From positions 2,374,831 through 2,438,830 of the forward strand of contig OY744616.1 of NCBI GenBank assembly GCA_963556255.1: a DNA stretch of 64,000 bases. The letters are read 5' to 3'. The notes under the pieces were generated by a model, which did not search any database, was not told where the DNA came from, and was given only the letters and a program-made list of their open reading frames with translations. The translations under genes and the position numbers were made by a program. Shown here one piece after another: positions 23,773 through 34,599 of this stretch (positions within the stretch are counted from its first letter, which is position 1; each line of letters begins with the position of its first letter). The stretch comes from Allolobophora icterica (Eukaryota; Annelida; Clitellata; Crassiclitellata; Lumbricidae).

Positions 23773-24573
23773 TTTGTCCTGCGACAGTTAGGCGTAAGAC
23801 TTTATGCGAATCTGAAACTGTGCAATTCGTTGACGTTCGACAGCAAGTTGATCAAGACGTTCAGCAGAGAAAATCTTTAATTAGAACTGATCAGTTTTCG
23901 TTAGAGTTTTTTACTTATACAGAAAAGGACAATAATGTTTATTGAGTAAAATGTAGTCGGCGAATTTGTGCTAATAATAAGTCATTAATATTTGTTAACA
24001 GTTTTTCTCTACGTAAGGGGTGTGGGTTGAAGCTGGCTTAATACCAGCATTGTCTAATGAAACCGTAAGTCAACACTTCTTCGGGGAGATTCATCGCTAG
24101 TGGCAGCAGAGACTTGTAAGCAAATAGCCATACAACCGCGGTTTCATGTCAAACAATGATTGCATTGACCCAGAGTGAGTATTCTGAGGGTGGCTGAGTC
24201 CACAAAAAGACGTCAAATCTAGAAAAGGCCTAGGCCTACGCAAGATCAGCTAAGTCTGCCATCGCAGAGAGGTTCAGACAATGAACAAGGAGATATTGCA
24301 ACACGGATTATAAGGTCTCTTACGATGAGAGTTGCTCTTTAGTGATATCAGATGTGACGTAACTCCAGATCATTTTCCTTCCTAACATTGCTAAAAGTCG
24401 TCATAGCGTTGGGGCGGTACTCACATGCATATAAATGAACTTACACCGCACTATGGATCAATTCATTTTTTTGGTTAATGTGAAGCCACGTTTGATAGGT
24501 TACTTAGGTATTAGTGTCTGCTTCAACCAGATACAGCTGCTTGCAGAAGTGTTCGTTTTCGGTTTCTTTTGAT

Positions 24574-24841
24574 CATTGGCGTCCGTAGGAATTTTTTAAT
24601 GAGGAGGCAAGACATTTGTTGGGAAGGGCGGGAAATATTTTTCAGGAGGGCATGATGTTTGCGTAGAAAAATTTGAAAATAAATTATGATCAAGGACTTC
24701 CCTAAATTATTAAGTGTTTTTTGGCATTGAAAATCGTGTTGGGATTGTTGCAATAATCATAATAAACAAAAGACTATTCTTGTAAAATATTTGCAAAATC
24801 CAGTGGGCTGATGCCCCCTTGCCCCCCTTCGGACGCCCTTG
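24574..24841. mobile_element. hAT-type MITE, 268 bp
   Basis: Ends CATTGGCGTCCG and CGGACGCCCTTG are inverted repeats with two mismatches. The flanks CTTTTGAT (24,566-24,573) and CTTCTGAC (24,842-24,849) look like a decayed 8-bp duplication. The partner block near 9,125 has one copy (CTTTAGAC) and no insert. Confidence 0.7.
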
Positions 24842-25754
24842 CTTCTGACAGTGAGGCTATTGTATTATATGCAAGTTATATCACTTAAACGATACCCATT
24901 GGAAATAATCAGACGACCTCGCTATGTAAAACCAGATGGCGCCAAAAGCTAAATTCTAAGTAAGTAAGTGAGTAAGTAGCCTTTCAATAATTCAAGTCAA
25001 ACGCTCACAATTTACTAAATACACAGTTGATGTAAAATGCTACTATCGCTGGATCAGAAAAGCCCAAAATGGCCCGTCAGCTATTAGCAGCTACTATGAA
25101 AACTTCTGACGCTCGCTTCAGGATGATAAACTGTTCGAAGAATAATAACACGGACAATTTTTAGAGCGCCGTAACCCAACCATGCCGCTACAAAGGCGCT
25201 GAATGGTGAGTTCACTGGTATACCTGATGATGTAAAGTCTACATTTTCGAAGTATAGTGCTCGATAAGACTGCATCTGCGATATTCTTGGCAACAGGTAT
25301 TGTGTTGGTGAAATCTTTCTAGTCCAGTTCTGCTGGCTTAAGGGAGACGCACGTGAAATTTCGGACTGTTCCTTTTTGGTTATTTGTTCCAAACGGTGTG
25401 GCGGATGACATGCGGTGATGGTTGTAGGTGTAATTAAAATCATTCTACACGCGAGAAACTTCTATGCGGCTAATTTGACAAGCATCACAGAAGCAGACTC
25501 AAACGCCACATACCCACGAATAGACGACACATTTCCAAAGAAAGGGCTTATATCCAGTACAAGTACACTCATTTTCCAATAAAAAATTTGGCGTAAATTT
25601 CATGTTGCGCCAGCGTTATCCCAATCTTTAGGGTTCGTCACCGACGTGAAGCAAGGCAGGAATGGAAGGCATGCATGCAGGCAGGCAGCTACGGTGGATG
25701 GTGTTTAGAATTGTAGCGCGTGAGAAGTTAGGGAATAGGGGAATCAGGGCAAGA

Positions 25755-25778
25755 TTAGGGTTAGGGTTAGGGTTAGGG
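25755..25778 (+). repeat. interstitial telomere-like (TTAGGG)4
   Basis: Four exact TTAGGG units flanked by GGCAAGA/GGGCAAGA on both sides. The paralogous position near 9,960 lacks them. The array is too short to be a telomere. Confidence 0.85.
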
Positions 25779-25857
25779 CAAGATTTGTAGATGCTAATAT
25801 ATATTAGCATTAGCAAAGACACGGACCAGACGCTCTGTTTTAGGAGATGGTACGCTG

Positions 25858-27216
25858 ATTTTTACAGAACTGCTGGTCGTCTGATTCATTAGACAGAGCC
25901 GGTATTGATTCAGATTCCAGCTGCCCCGTCAAACAATAGCCATTGTACTTTCCATTGCAAACAGTAAGATCACCCCAAAGACAACGACTGACATCTTAAA
26001 CTATCTAATACCGCAACGGTAAGTGTATTGGCTCTTACTGTAACAGAGCGCCTTTGAGAGTTCTAGACGGTAGCCGATTGGTTACGGCTCCCACTCATGT
26101 CGTAGTGCGAATCTTTAATTCTGCAATTCGTTGGCGTTCTTTAGAAAATCGCTAAAGATGTTCAGGATCGAAACCTAAAACAGGCTTTTATCTATTAGGC
26201 CTACGCTACAGTTCCTGTTTAATACAACAAGCTGGTCACGAGCAATCCCCGAATTGATATATATTGTAAATCGAGTGGCCACTGAAATTGGCTTCCAATC
26301 ATTAATATAGAAATAAGAATTCTGAGAATCAACAAGAAGATTAGTTTTCTAAATTTCGCAGGTTGAAGTATCTTTATTCTGAAGAATTCTGAGTCATACG
26401 ACGCACTAATTGTTGGTTGCACTTTAACTTCCGCCGAAATATTCTTCAAGCCCGGATCAGCCTCTGGTACAATGTCGGTCACCTGCACGCTGTAGCTTAG
26501 AAAAATGTTCTTCGTAAGCGAAACTGATGCTTCTCACTGTTTCCTGTCCCGTCTTCACCAGGACACATGAACTCTTAGGACACGGTGTATTTAAGCTGAT
26601 AAAAATGGATAGAAGGTCGATTGCATTGGTTAGTGTAAGTTTTGATTTGTTCATTCAGCCTAAAACAACACATCTGTTATTTTACTGAATGGCCAAACAG
26701 TAATATTTCAGAACGCCAATTATTTCTAAATATAGGCCTAGTAAAATCCAGTAAGCCAATTGTGCTTCAGCCTCTAAGATTGTGAAAGGGTTGTCACTTC
26801 AGAGCAGTCATAATTGAGGTGAAAAGGCAATAAAACTAGGCAATATCAATCTACCAATGCTCGCACTATCGGCTCGATCTGTCGGCAGGAATTTGGTGGT
26901 TGGCTCAACGTGTGTGCAAGGGACCGCCACTGGTGACTAGTCTCGTTTATTGTGCATTAGTTTGCTAACTGATGCAATTGCCCAGTTCCATATGCATTTA
27001 ATTAAGATATAAGGAGCATTTTCTTATCATGGAGACAAAAGCAAGGAGGAATTTTATATTTCAAAACCATACACAGAAATTTTACTTTTACGAATGAGCA
27101 TTTATTGTCTGTCAGAACATCACGTGTTTCGTGGCAAAAACATAAAAATATAAGACATAAATATCTAGTCACGCTAGGTCTTGTTTAGACGACAAAAATT
27201 ATTTATTGTCCCTTCT
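25858..27216. other. intergenic, paralogous blocks, weak ORFs
   Basis: It contains a SOX-like palindrome (25,932-25,946), a tRNA-Ser-like relic (about 26,066-26,115) and, from about 26,540, the block shared with 10,735-11,530 and 33,250-34,060. A minus-strand ORF at 26,219-26,488 has a hydrophobic segment, but no paralogue supports it. Confidence 0.4.
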
Positions 27217-27432
27217 TCACAGGACTATTTGCTTCAGTGAGCAGAGGTCATGTCCTATAGTTAAAACATCGTACATTATCAAAGCAACATAAGACTCTGT
27301 TTCGCAATCGAATTCATCATCAGGAGACGGATAACATCCAGGCAAGTATGAGTTCACTAATAACTCCGAACGATGTTCCGAGTCTGGTTTACAGTTGGAA
27401 TAACTTGTCCGCAACAAAAGCATTTCATCCAT
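27217..27432 (-). other. conserved short ORF downstream of gene D, possible exon
   Basis: It encodes NSYLPGCYPSPDDEFDCET and ends GHDLCSLKQIVL before the stop. The paralogue at 34,159-34,425 keeps the same frame, cysteines and stop with several substitutions. It could be an exon of an unrecognised small cysteine-containing protein, or just flank retained by duplication. No start or splice site is convincing. Confidence 0.3.
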
Positions 27433-27690
27433 ATTTCGGATGGGATGAGTAATATCTCAGTAGCGCACTCTAAATTATCGATATGATTAAACAAAGATGT
27501 CATTGAATTACATCCAATGTTAGACACGATCCTCTTGGGTGTTCCCTCCATCAGCAGACATAACTTTTATGACAAAAACTCATTTAACTGAAATATTTGC
27601 CTGGAATAAACTTCTGCATCGTCGTAGTCTGATGATGCGAGACTTCAAGAAATGTCGCCATTGATTAATATTCATGATTGTCTTTGGCGA

Positions 27691-30600
27691 TTAGTTTCTC
27701 TTCAATGCCAAAATTTCCACGTTACATGTATCTTCACGAATAAAAATGATCTGCTTTCTCTTGGTGTCGTAATGCAACTTGCGCTGCAGTGTTAGGAAGT
27801 ACAAATCATGAAGTCGTAATCGACCAATTATTTTACTCCAGTTTAGACTCTTCGTATCAAATAGATATAAATTCCCAAAGAAATGTTCTGCCACAAGAAG
27901 ATTATTGTTGTCCGTATCCCAAAACAACTGAAGGACCTGCCTATATCTGTTATCGTCGTCGGTCGTAAACTGCTCGACAATACTCCCATTAGCGCTTCGA
28001 ACACTTACAACCTGTTCAGAGCTCTCTTCTGAGCTGTTGCTGATGCTGATACTATATTCACTTAGGTTCCACTTTTCAGTATTCCAGTCAAACATATATA
28101 CTTTCCCACTGAACATTTCCGCAACACGCATCCTAGAGCTGTTTCTGCCGGAAACCTTTCCCACATCCTTGAAACCAACTGTTTCTCTGAGCCTAAACTG
28201 ACTGATAATTTTCCCATCAGCGCTTAAGAAACTTACACAGCCTCCTTCATGCATATAACCTTCTCTTAACTTGTGGCTGACGATGAATTCTCCATTAGGT
28301 TTCTGAATTGCATGGAATGGACCTAAAAAATCGTTGGGAAGAGAAAAACTTCTTATACGTTTCGCGTCTTGATCGTAAATCTCCAAATGCAGAAGATTTT
28401 CAGAGACTTTCAGCACCAGTAGATGATTATCATTGGCTACTGATAAAGTGAACCAATTTTCTAATTCTGACAACCATTTCTTAACTGTATTGTTTAACAT
28501 GTCTATCTTCCAGATGCATTTGCAATTTCCATCACTAATGTATAAAGTATTTGTGTTTTCAAAGCCAACCATATTTAATTCAAATCTTCTGAAAGGATAT
28601 TTAATCTCGTCCACGATAGTTATCATTAGCAGATCGTGTGGAATGGTAACGTCGTAAGCTCGTATTTCGACAGTACGATCATCATTATGACTAAGACACA
28701 ATACGTAGATGAAGTCAATTACCTTGACCACACACATAGGCCAACAATAAGATGTATTAAACTCTGAGACCAAACTGATGGTGTATGCTGCAATTTAGAC
28801 AATAGAAATGCCAGTTTGTATTAAGACAAAACTACTTAAAGACCGATCGCCACGGTGTAAGGCAAACGCATTGGCAATCAACCAGAAAACTAACTGAATT
28901 CATAGTATGTTAAGTAGCATTAACCTTGTGTGGAAATGTAATTTATTCATCAGACTCAAAAGCTGTCTTCAGACAGTGAATTAACTACTACTGTCACTCT
29001 TTCAGATGTTCTTTCATTCTGAGCCTTTATATAGCGCCTACCAGAGACAAACGGTATTCTCTGAAGCTAAAGAAAAGAGTTTCAAGGTGTTGGTTGTAAA
29101 TGATTTTTGTTCTTTTGCATAGTGCTGCGGATATTATCGTCGAGAATCTCCGAACACAGTGACAGATATGGACTCCAGATCAGATGGGAACATATTAATT
29201 GAATTCATCCTGTGCACACCAGTGACAGCTCTCGGTTTATGAACATTCTTTGCTGGTGGATGAATTTTTAAATATTATTGAAAACAGCCATCATTCCAAA
29301 CAGCGTACAGAGGGCATTGGCTTAGTTTCTTTTACGCGATTTCCGAAAAGAGTATCGAACTTCGACGCTGGCCGGTCCAACAACTTTCAACACAGTGTTA
29401 CTTATGAATTCCAGATTGGAACATTCTAATTGGACTCATCCTGTATGATACTGGTGATATTTCTATCTGAAACTATCTGAACTTATCTGAATAGTGTTTC
29501 CCGAAAACCAACAAAGATAATTTCAACTGGCGGAGACAGAGTCTCAGCTTTTTGAGAGGCGCTACATAAATGCTAGTCCATAGATATCAATCTCAATATA
29601 ATTCGGTTAGTAGAGACACTCCCCATCGGACTGAGTTTAATCGATGTGGGTATGCTACTGTGCAACTTTATCATGTCGCGAATTATAGCCCTGAACTGTC
29701 AAGTTCTCATGATCGGCCAATATCCAAAGTCAGATCGCCATGTTGCAAAGCAAAGGCATTGCTCTCGGTACCGTTAAACGTTCTAATATTTCACATAACA
29801 TTAATCTAAATATTACATAAAATACTAAAACACATTGTTTTGCTAGAAACAGCACTCTGGTCATTTTGAAAAGGTTTCGGAATTCTACCTTCTGATGTTT
29901 TCGAAGTTTGGGTTGATTTAAGTGCGTCATCTGTTGTCATGGCGACAGTGGATTCTTCTTCGACTTCAGTCGTTGCTTGGGATTTTCTGTTGATGACATT
30001 AGTGGGTTGTTTGATCGTTGAGACTGTGGTGTAAGGTGCAGTATTGGAGTCGTGTGTAGTTTCATTGCTACACGTAGCTTCTGGTGATGGTTCATCTGCA
30101 GTGAGTAATGACTCTCGAGTGTTTGTTGCTATTGGTGGCATGTTTTCTGAAGTAGTCAGAGTAGTTTGAGTGTTTAAAGTGGCTTCTCTGTCACTGATCT
30201 TAGGTGTCGTTGATCTTTCATTTGCCGAATCGTCGGTCGTTCTTCCATAGCAAGTGTTCGTCAACTGACATTTTGCATAACTCAGTGACTCTTGGTCACC
30301 TACAGCAAAGATACAGTATATACATGTATAAAGAAATACTTTTCATTATCACAATTGCTGACGTAAAAACACTGGAAGCCCCGATAATGAAACCAATATA
30401 ATTGTATATTCTTTATCTTATCTAATGCATAATCCATTAGATATGGGAACAAGTCCGCTTGGAGAACTTTACTTACGATTGTAATAGATTACAATTTTCG
30501 TACTGGCATTAATTATTAAGAGGTAAACATTAAGGCATATTAGAAATTGCTGTAATTGATTCATCCCTTACCAATCAAAGGTATTAGTAAATTTTATCAT

Positions 30601-30863
30601 GTTGCAGGTTTATGTGTTTGGTTTATGCTGTCTCTTGATCCAAAACGGGTCAAATAACAAATAGGTAAACAACTTGCTGTAGATATTATATTTATTTACC
30701 CGTACGTCATAGTAGTTCGCTTACATTAGACCATCAAAAGAATTAAACTTCGAAATAATCTACTTTCGCCTCAAATTACGACAGGCATGAGTATCCAATG
30801 AAGAACTTTCTACTTACTGATTATCAGCTTCCAAAAGACGATGGTTAAGAAAACTCGGAACAT
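27691..30863 (-). CDS. gene D: secreted mucin-stalk beta-propeller protein (3 exons)
   Basis: Exons are 30,863-30,818 (ATG, 15-residue hydrophobic start, donor GTAAGT), 30,299-29,889 (411 nt; acceptor CTGTAG, donor GAAG|GTAGAA) and 28,787-27,691 (acceptor TTGCAG, to stop). They join to 1,554 nt (517 aa) with both introns in phase 1. Exon 2 opens with two cysteines and then runs as a Thr/Ser-rich stalk with several NxT/S sequons. Exon 3 shows NTLYISDGNCKCIWKID, LSVANDNHLLVL, IQKPNGEFIVSH, LSADGKIISQFRLRET and NLLVAEHFFGNLYLFD blades. Exons 1-2 are identical in kind to those of E and F, but exon 3 is a diverged version. D is therefore the left parental gene of the 8.49-kb triplication. Confidence 0.78.
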
Positions 30864-31077
30864 TTTGTCATTCGATAGCTAGGCCTAAGCTTAAGACGTA
30901 GCGCGAATATTTAATTCTGGCGTTCGATAGCAAATAACGTCGGACATTCACGATTGAACCCTTTAGCTGGAACTGATTCTATTCCGCTGGAGTTTCTTTT
31001 ATGCGGAAAACAACAACTTGTCTATTCATTGAGAAACAATGCCAGACTTTGTGGAGACAGTAAACTGAATCGCCAAT

Positions 31078-31249
31078 CAGGGGCGTCTATCCCCCCTAAG
31101 TCATTGGAGCAACGTCCCTTTTCCCCCTCTCCTTCCCCCCTTCCCGTTCCTTCCCCCTAAAATGGTGGCACACACACTGACAGATCTCCCCCCCCCTATT
31201 TCTTGGATGGAGCATTTGCTCCAAGGTTTCTATGGTGTAGACGCCCCTG
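31078..31249. mobile_element. hAT-type MITE, 172 bp, unit 1
   Basis: Ends CAGGGGCGTCTA and TAGACGCCCCTG are perfect 12-bp inverted repeats, flanked by an exact 8-bp duplication, TCGCCAAT (31,070-31,077 and 31,250-31,257). The paralogous site near 14,436 has one TCGCCAAT and no element. Copies are at 39,569-39,741 and 48,060-48,230. Confidence 0.88.
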
Positions 31250-31674
31250 TCGCCAATAATATTTCCTCGCAATTATATTCTGAGCGTGGCCGAGTCTATG
31301 GTGCGGAGTCACCCACAACTGTTTGTCATCACAGAGAAAGATTTGAGTTAACATACTTTACTAAGAATTTTAAGATATTTTCTAAAGCGTTGGGTCTATA
31401 TTTTTCAGATATGACGTGATTTCGGTTCCCTCTAACTTTTGTCTAAAGTCGTCGTAGAGTTGAAGCGATACCCACATAAATATATAGGAACTCATACAGT
31501 GCGCTCTATGTCATGGAGTTATTCCAACTGTCGTGAATAAGCTGGTGCCCTGCGCTTGGTTTTGGAGTTGCGCTTTGAAAATTTGGAGTTTATGATTACG
31601 ATTAGTTATTGTGAACATATGTTTGATTGGCTATTGCTGCGATTCACTAGTGTCTGCGACCACCAGAGAATTAT

Positions 31675-31720
31675 AATATAATTGCGAGGAAATATTATTG
31701 GCGACAGGGGCGTCTACACC
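31675..31720. repeat. 46-bp inverted copy of the MITE right end plus flank
   Basis: Exact reverse complement of 31,234-31,279, covering the last 16 bp of the MITE and 30 bp of adjoining host sequence. It is bordered by a repeated ACCAGAGAAT. The paralogue near 14,862 lacks it. Confidence 0.8.
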
Positions 31721-31773
31721 AGAGAATAGTGTTACTTAGCGATTTCACACATGTGTTTTGATTTCACCAGTCA

Positions 31774-31788
31774 AACAATGGTCATTGT
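31774..31788. promoter_or_regulatory. SOX-like inverted palindrome upstream of gene D
   Basis: AACAAT-GGT-CATTGT lies inside a conserved block that continues to CACGCCAAAGGCAACGACT. The same block occurs upstream of genes A and B and in the intervals near 18.97 and 25.93 kb. Identical copies are in units 2 and 3. Confidence 0.35.
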
Positions 31789-32139
31789 ACTTGCCATCAA
31801 AAACAATTAGACGACGTCGTTATTTAAACACGCCAAAGGCAACGACTAACATCTTAAACGTTCTAACGCTGCAACAGTTCGTTACAGTTTGATTTGAGAG
31901 CTTTGAGTGACTGATGGGAACGACAGCCGATTGGTTGGGGCGCTCTCCTTGTAACGCAGAGAGACTCCTCCCTCTGAGACTGTTGTTGGGTAGGAGGCGT
32001 GATCAAACCCTTCACTCAAAATTGCACATCGTCATCGACTGATGCTTCATCATCAGCTAAAGGCTCTAAATAAACGTGTATTAACCTCATATCGCAACTT
32101 GGGGTGAATTTAACGCTGAGCGGTTTTTCACGCATAACT

Positions 32140-32510
32140 TTTGAATGGAAAAGATATTCAAAATTCCTTTAGTGCCGTTTCTTTTTGTCGTGATACAGTC
32201 GAAGAACATCCACAAAATCAAAATAATTTCAAAACTCCAGTTTAGAGTTTTCGATTCAGAAATTATAGCCTATAATTCGTGCTCCATGGCTTGGAAATGT
32301 CAGCTTCTAATGAAGCACTGGTATTTAAAGTCCGATCTCCACGTTCTAAGGCAAATGCGTTAGCAATAAACTGCAGCCTGATTGAAATGCGTTGCATATC
32401 ACTTTGCTCGAGTTGAAAATCAATCGGAATTTCACCTTTGATAATTCAGACTCATGATCTGGTTTCAGTGAATTATCTCTTTGTCATTCATTCGGTTATA
32501 CATCCATTCA
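32140..32510 (-). pseudogene. propeller-gene relic, unit 1
   Basis: Same relic as at 16,284-17,030: an exon-3 3' fragment (TTTTTGTCGTGATACAG, CCAGTTTAGAGTTTTCG), the FALERGDRT block and a donor-like AAAG|GTGAAATTCCG near 32,433. Repeated at about 40,632 and 49,121. Confidence 0.5.
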
Positions 32511-34158
32511 GAACATTTAAACGATTGACCAGGAACCTTATTACAGCCTCATCTATTATTTATGTTATCGAGGTGTCCGAAAATATATCCGGGCACAGAT
32601 GAGGTTAACTTTTCTTGTAGGCCTAAAACTCCCAACTGTTTTTCCAACTTTTCATCCACTGACAAGCACTGTTAAGATTAGGCTACCAGGAATGTCACCT
32701 AAATTACATTCGTGTATAATGGCTGAGTCAAGTCCACATGTTTCCATCTAAATTTGATAGATGACAGAGTTTCTGGTCCGATCAACGTCGTGGACCGAAT
32801 ACGGACGGTAACGCTCGCTGCTCATGTTAACACCATCTACCAACGCTCATATAGTCACTCGCACAGCAGCAAAGCCAGAAGTCGATCTACGGCGAACATT
32901 TGTTTGATGGCAGAAACCTTTCCTGTAGACCAGACTCTTCTTTGTTTTCAGTGCATTCAAATGCATTGTTTGCATTACTGACAAAATTCCTGCTCTTTAA
33001 TATAATGCACACTAGCGCACAGGACTTCCCTAATTTAATTAGTCTACTGTAAAATGTGTGGTCATGAAAGTTTTTAATTGAAATTTCAATTGCGATCATA
33101 GATGGACCTGAAAACAAAGGTGCCTGATCAATCGTTTTAATATCCATATCAGTCCTTCTTTCCATTTCTATCTTAACCTTACTTTTTACTTATTTCCTTC
33201 CATTTCTTCTTCTCTCTCTCCTTCATTCCATATATCTCTATTTCTCCTTTCGACAAAACAAGCAGTAGTGATCCAGCCTTCTTGCTCTCATGTTATTCTC
33301 CAGCGGACCAGTGTAGCCATGAACATTTAATGGGCCAGCTGTACCTAATTAGTATCAGTTACTTCGCCAATGCAACAAAGGCTTATTCATAAGAGCTGCG
33401 TCAAGTAAGAGAAGTTGTCCCAAAATTGATTCCGCATGAAGAAAATGATCCGGTTACCAAGAAACCAGAGTCGGACATTTCTGTCCCGTCTTCACCAGGC
33501 GAGATGAACTCTTAGGAACTCTTAGGACACAGTGTATTTAGGCTGATAAAAATGGATGGAAGGTCGATTGCATTGCTTAGTGTAAGTTTTGATTCGTTCA
33601 TTCAGCCTAAAACAGCCTATCTGTTATTTTATTGAATGGCCAATCAGCAATATTTCAGAACGCCAATTGTTTAGAAATATAGTCCTAGTAAAATCCAGTA
33701 AGCCAATGTTGCTTCAGCCTCTAAGATTGTGAAAGGGTTATTTCTTCAGAACAGTTATAATAGGCGTGAAACCGCAAGAAGACAATGCAATATCAATCTA
33801 CCAATGCTCGAACTATCGGCAGGAATTTGGGGGTTGGGTCCACTTGTGTGCGTGGGACGGCCACTGGTGACTAGTCTCGTTTATTGTGCATTAGTTTGCT
33901 AACTGATGCAATTGCCCAGTTCCTAGTGCATTTAATATAGTCATAAGGAGCATTTTCTTATCATGGAGACAAAATATTTTTAGCACGGAGGAATTTTATA
34001 TTTCAAAAGCATACACAGAAATTTTACTTTTGCGAATGAGCATTTATTGTCTGTCAGAACAACACGTGTTTCGTCGCAAAAACATAAAAACATAAGACAA
34101 AAAATATCTGGTTACGCTAGAAGTCGTGTTTAGACGACAATTATGTATTGTCCCTTCT
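32511..34158. other. intergenic in unit 1, 3' flank of gene E, no gene seen
   Basis: The first part matches 17,030-17,500 and the second (from about 33,250) matches 10,735-11,530. A C/T-rich tract lies at about 33,165-33,240. No supported coding sequence. Confidence 0.45.
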
Positions 34159-34425
34159 TCACAGGACTATATGCTTCAGTGAGCAAAGGTCATGTCCTAT
34201 AGTAAAAACATCGTATACTATCAAAGCAACATAAGACTTTGTTTCGCAGTCGAATTCATCATCAGGAGACGGATGACATCCAGGCAAGTAAGAGTTCACC
34301 GTTAACTTCGAACGATGTTCTGAGTCGAATGAATGGTGAATTACAGTTTGAATAAAATGACCACAACAAAACCATTTCGTCCGTATTTCGGATGGGATGA
34401 GATATAATCTCAGCAGCGCACTCAA
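34159..34425 (-). other. conserved short ORF downstream of gene E, possible exon
   Basis: An 88-codon ORF with WFCCGHF, NSYLPGCHPSPDDEFDCET and a stop shared with the ORF at 27,217. Exact copies are at 42,651-42,917 and 51,140-51,406. Function unknown; see the entry at 27,217. Confidence 0.3.
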
Positions 34426-34599
34426 ATTATCAACATTATTAGTTAAACAATGATGTCATTGAATTGCATCCAATGTTAGACACGATCTTCTTGGGTGTTT
34501 CCTCCATTAGGAGACATTTATGACAAGAACTGATTTAACGGAAATATCTGCCTGGAATAAACTTCCACTTTGTCGATGTCTGATGATGTGAGTAACGTC

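Larger units (their letters stand above)
24165..25857. repeat. duplicated non-genic block, copy 2 (partner 8,731-10,050)
   Basis: Collinear with 8,731-10,050 but carrying a MITE (24,574-24,841) and a (TTAGGG)4 tract (25,755-25,778). The minus-strand ORF at 25,084-25,443 is not preserved in the partner copy's frame. Confidence 0.6.

Noticed and set aside
25755..25778. Chromosome end or telomere
   Set aside because: Only four repeats, with paralogous host sequence continuing on both sides.
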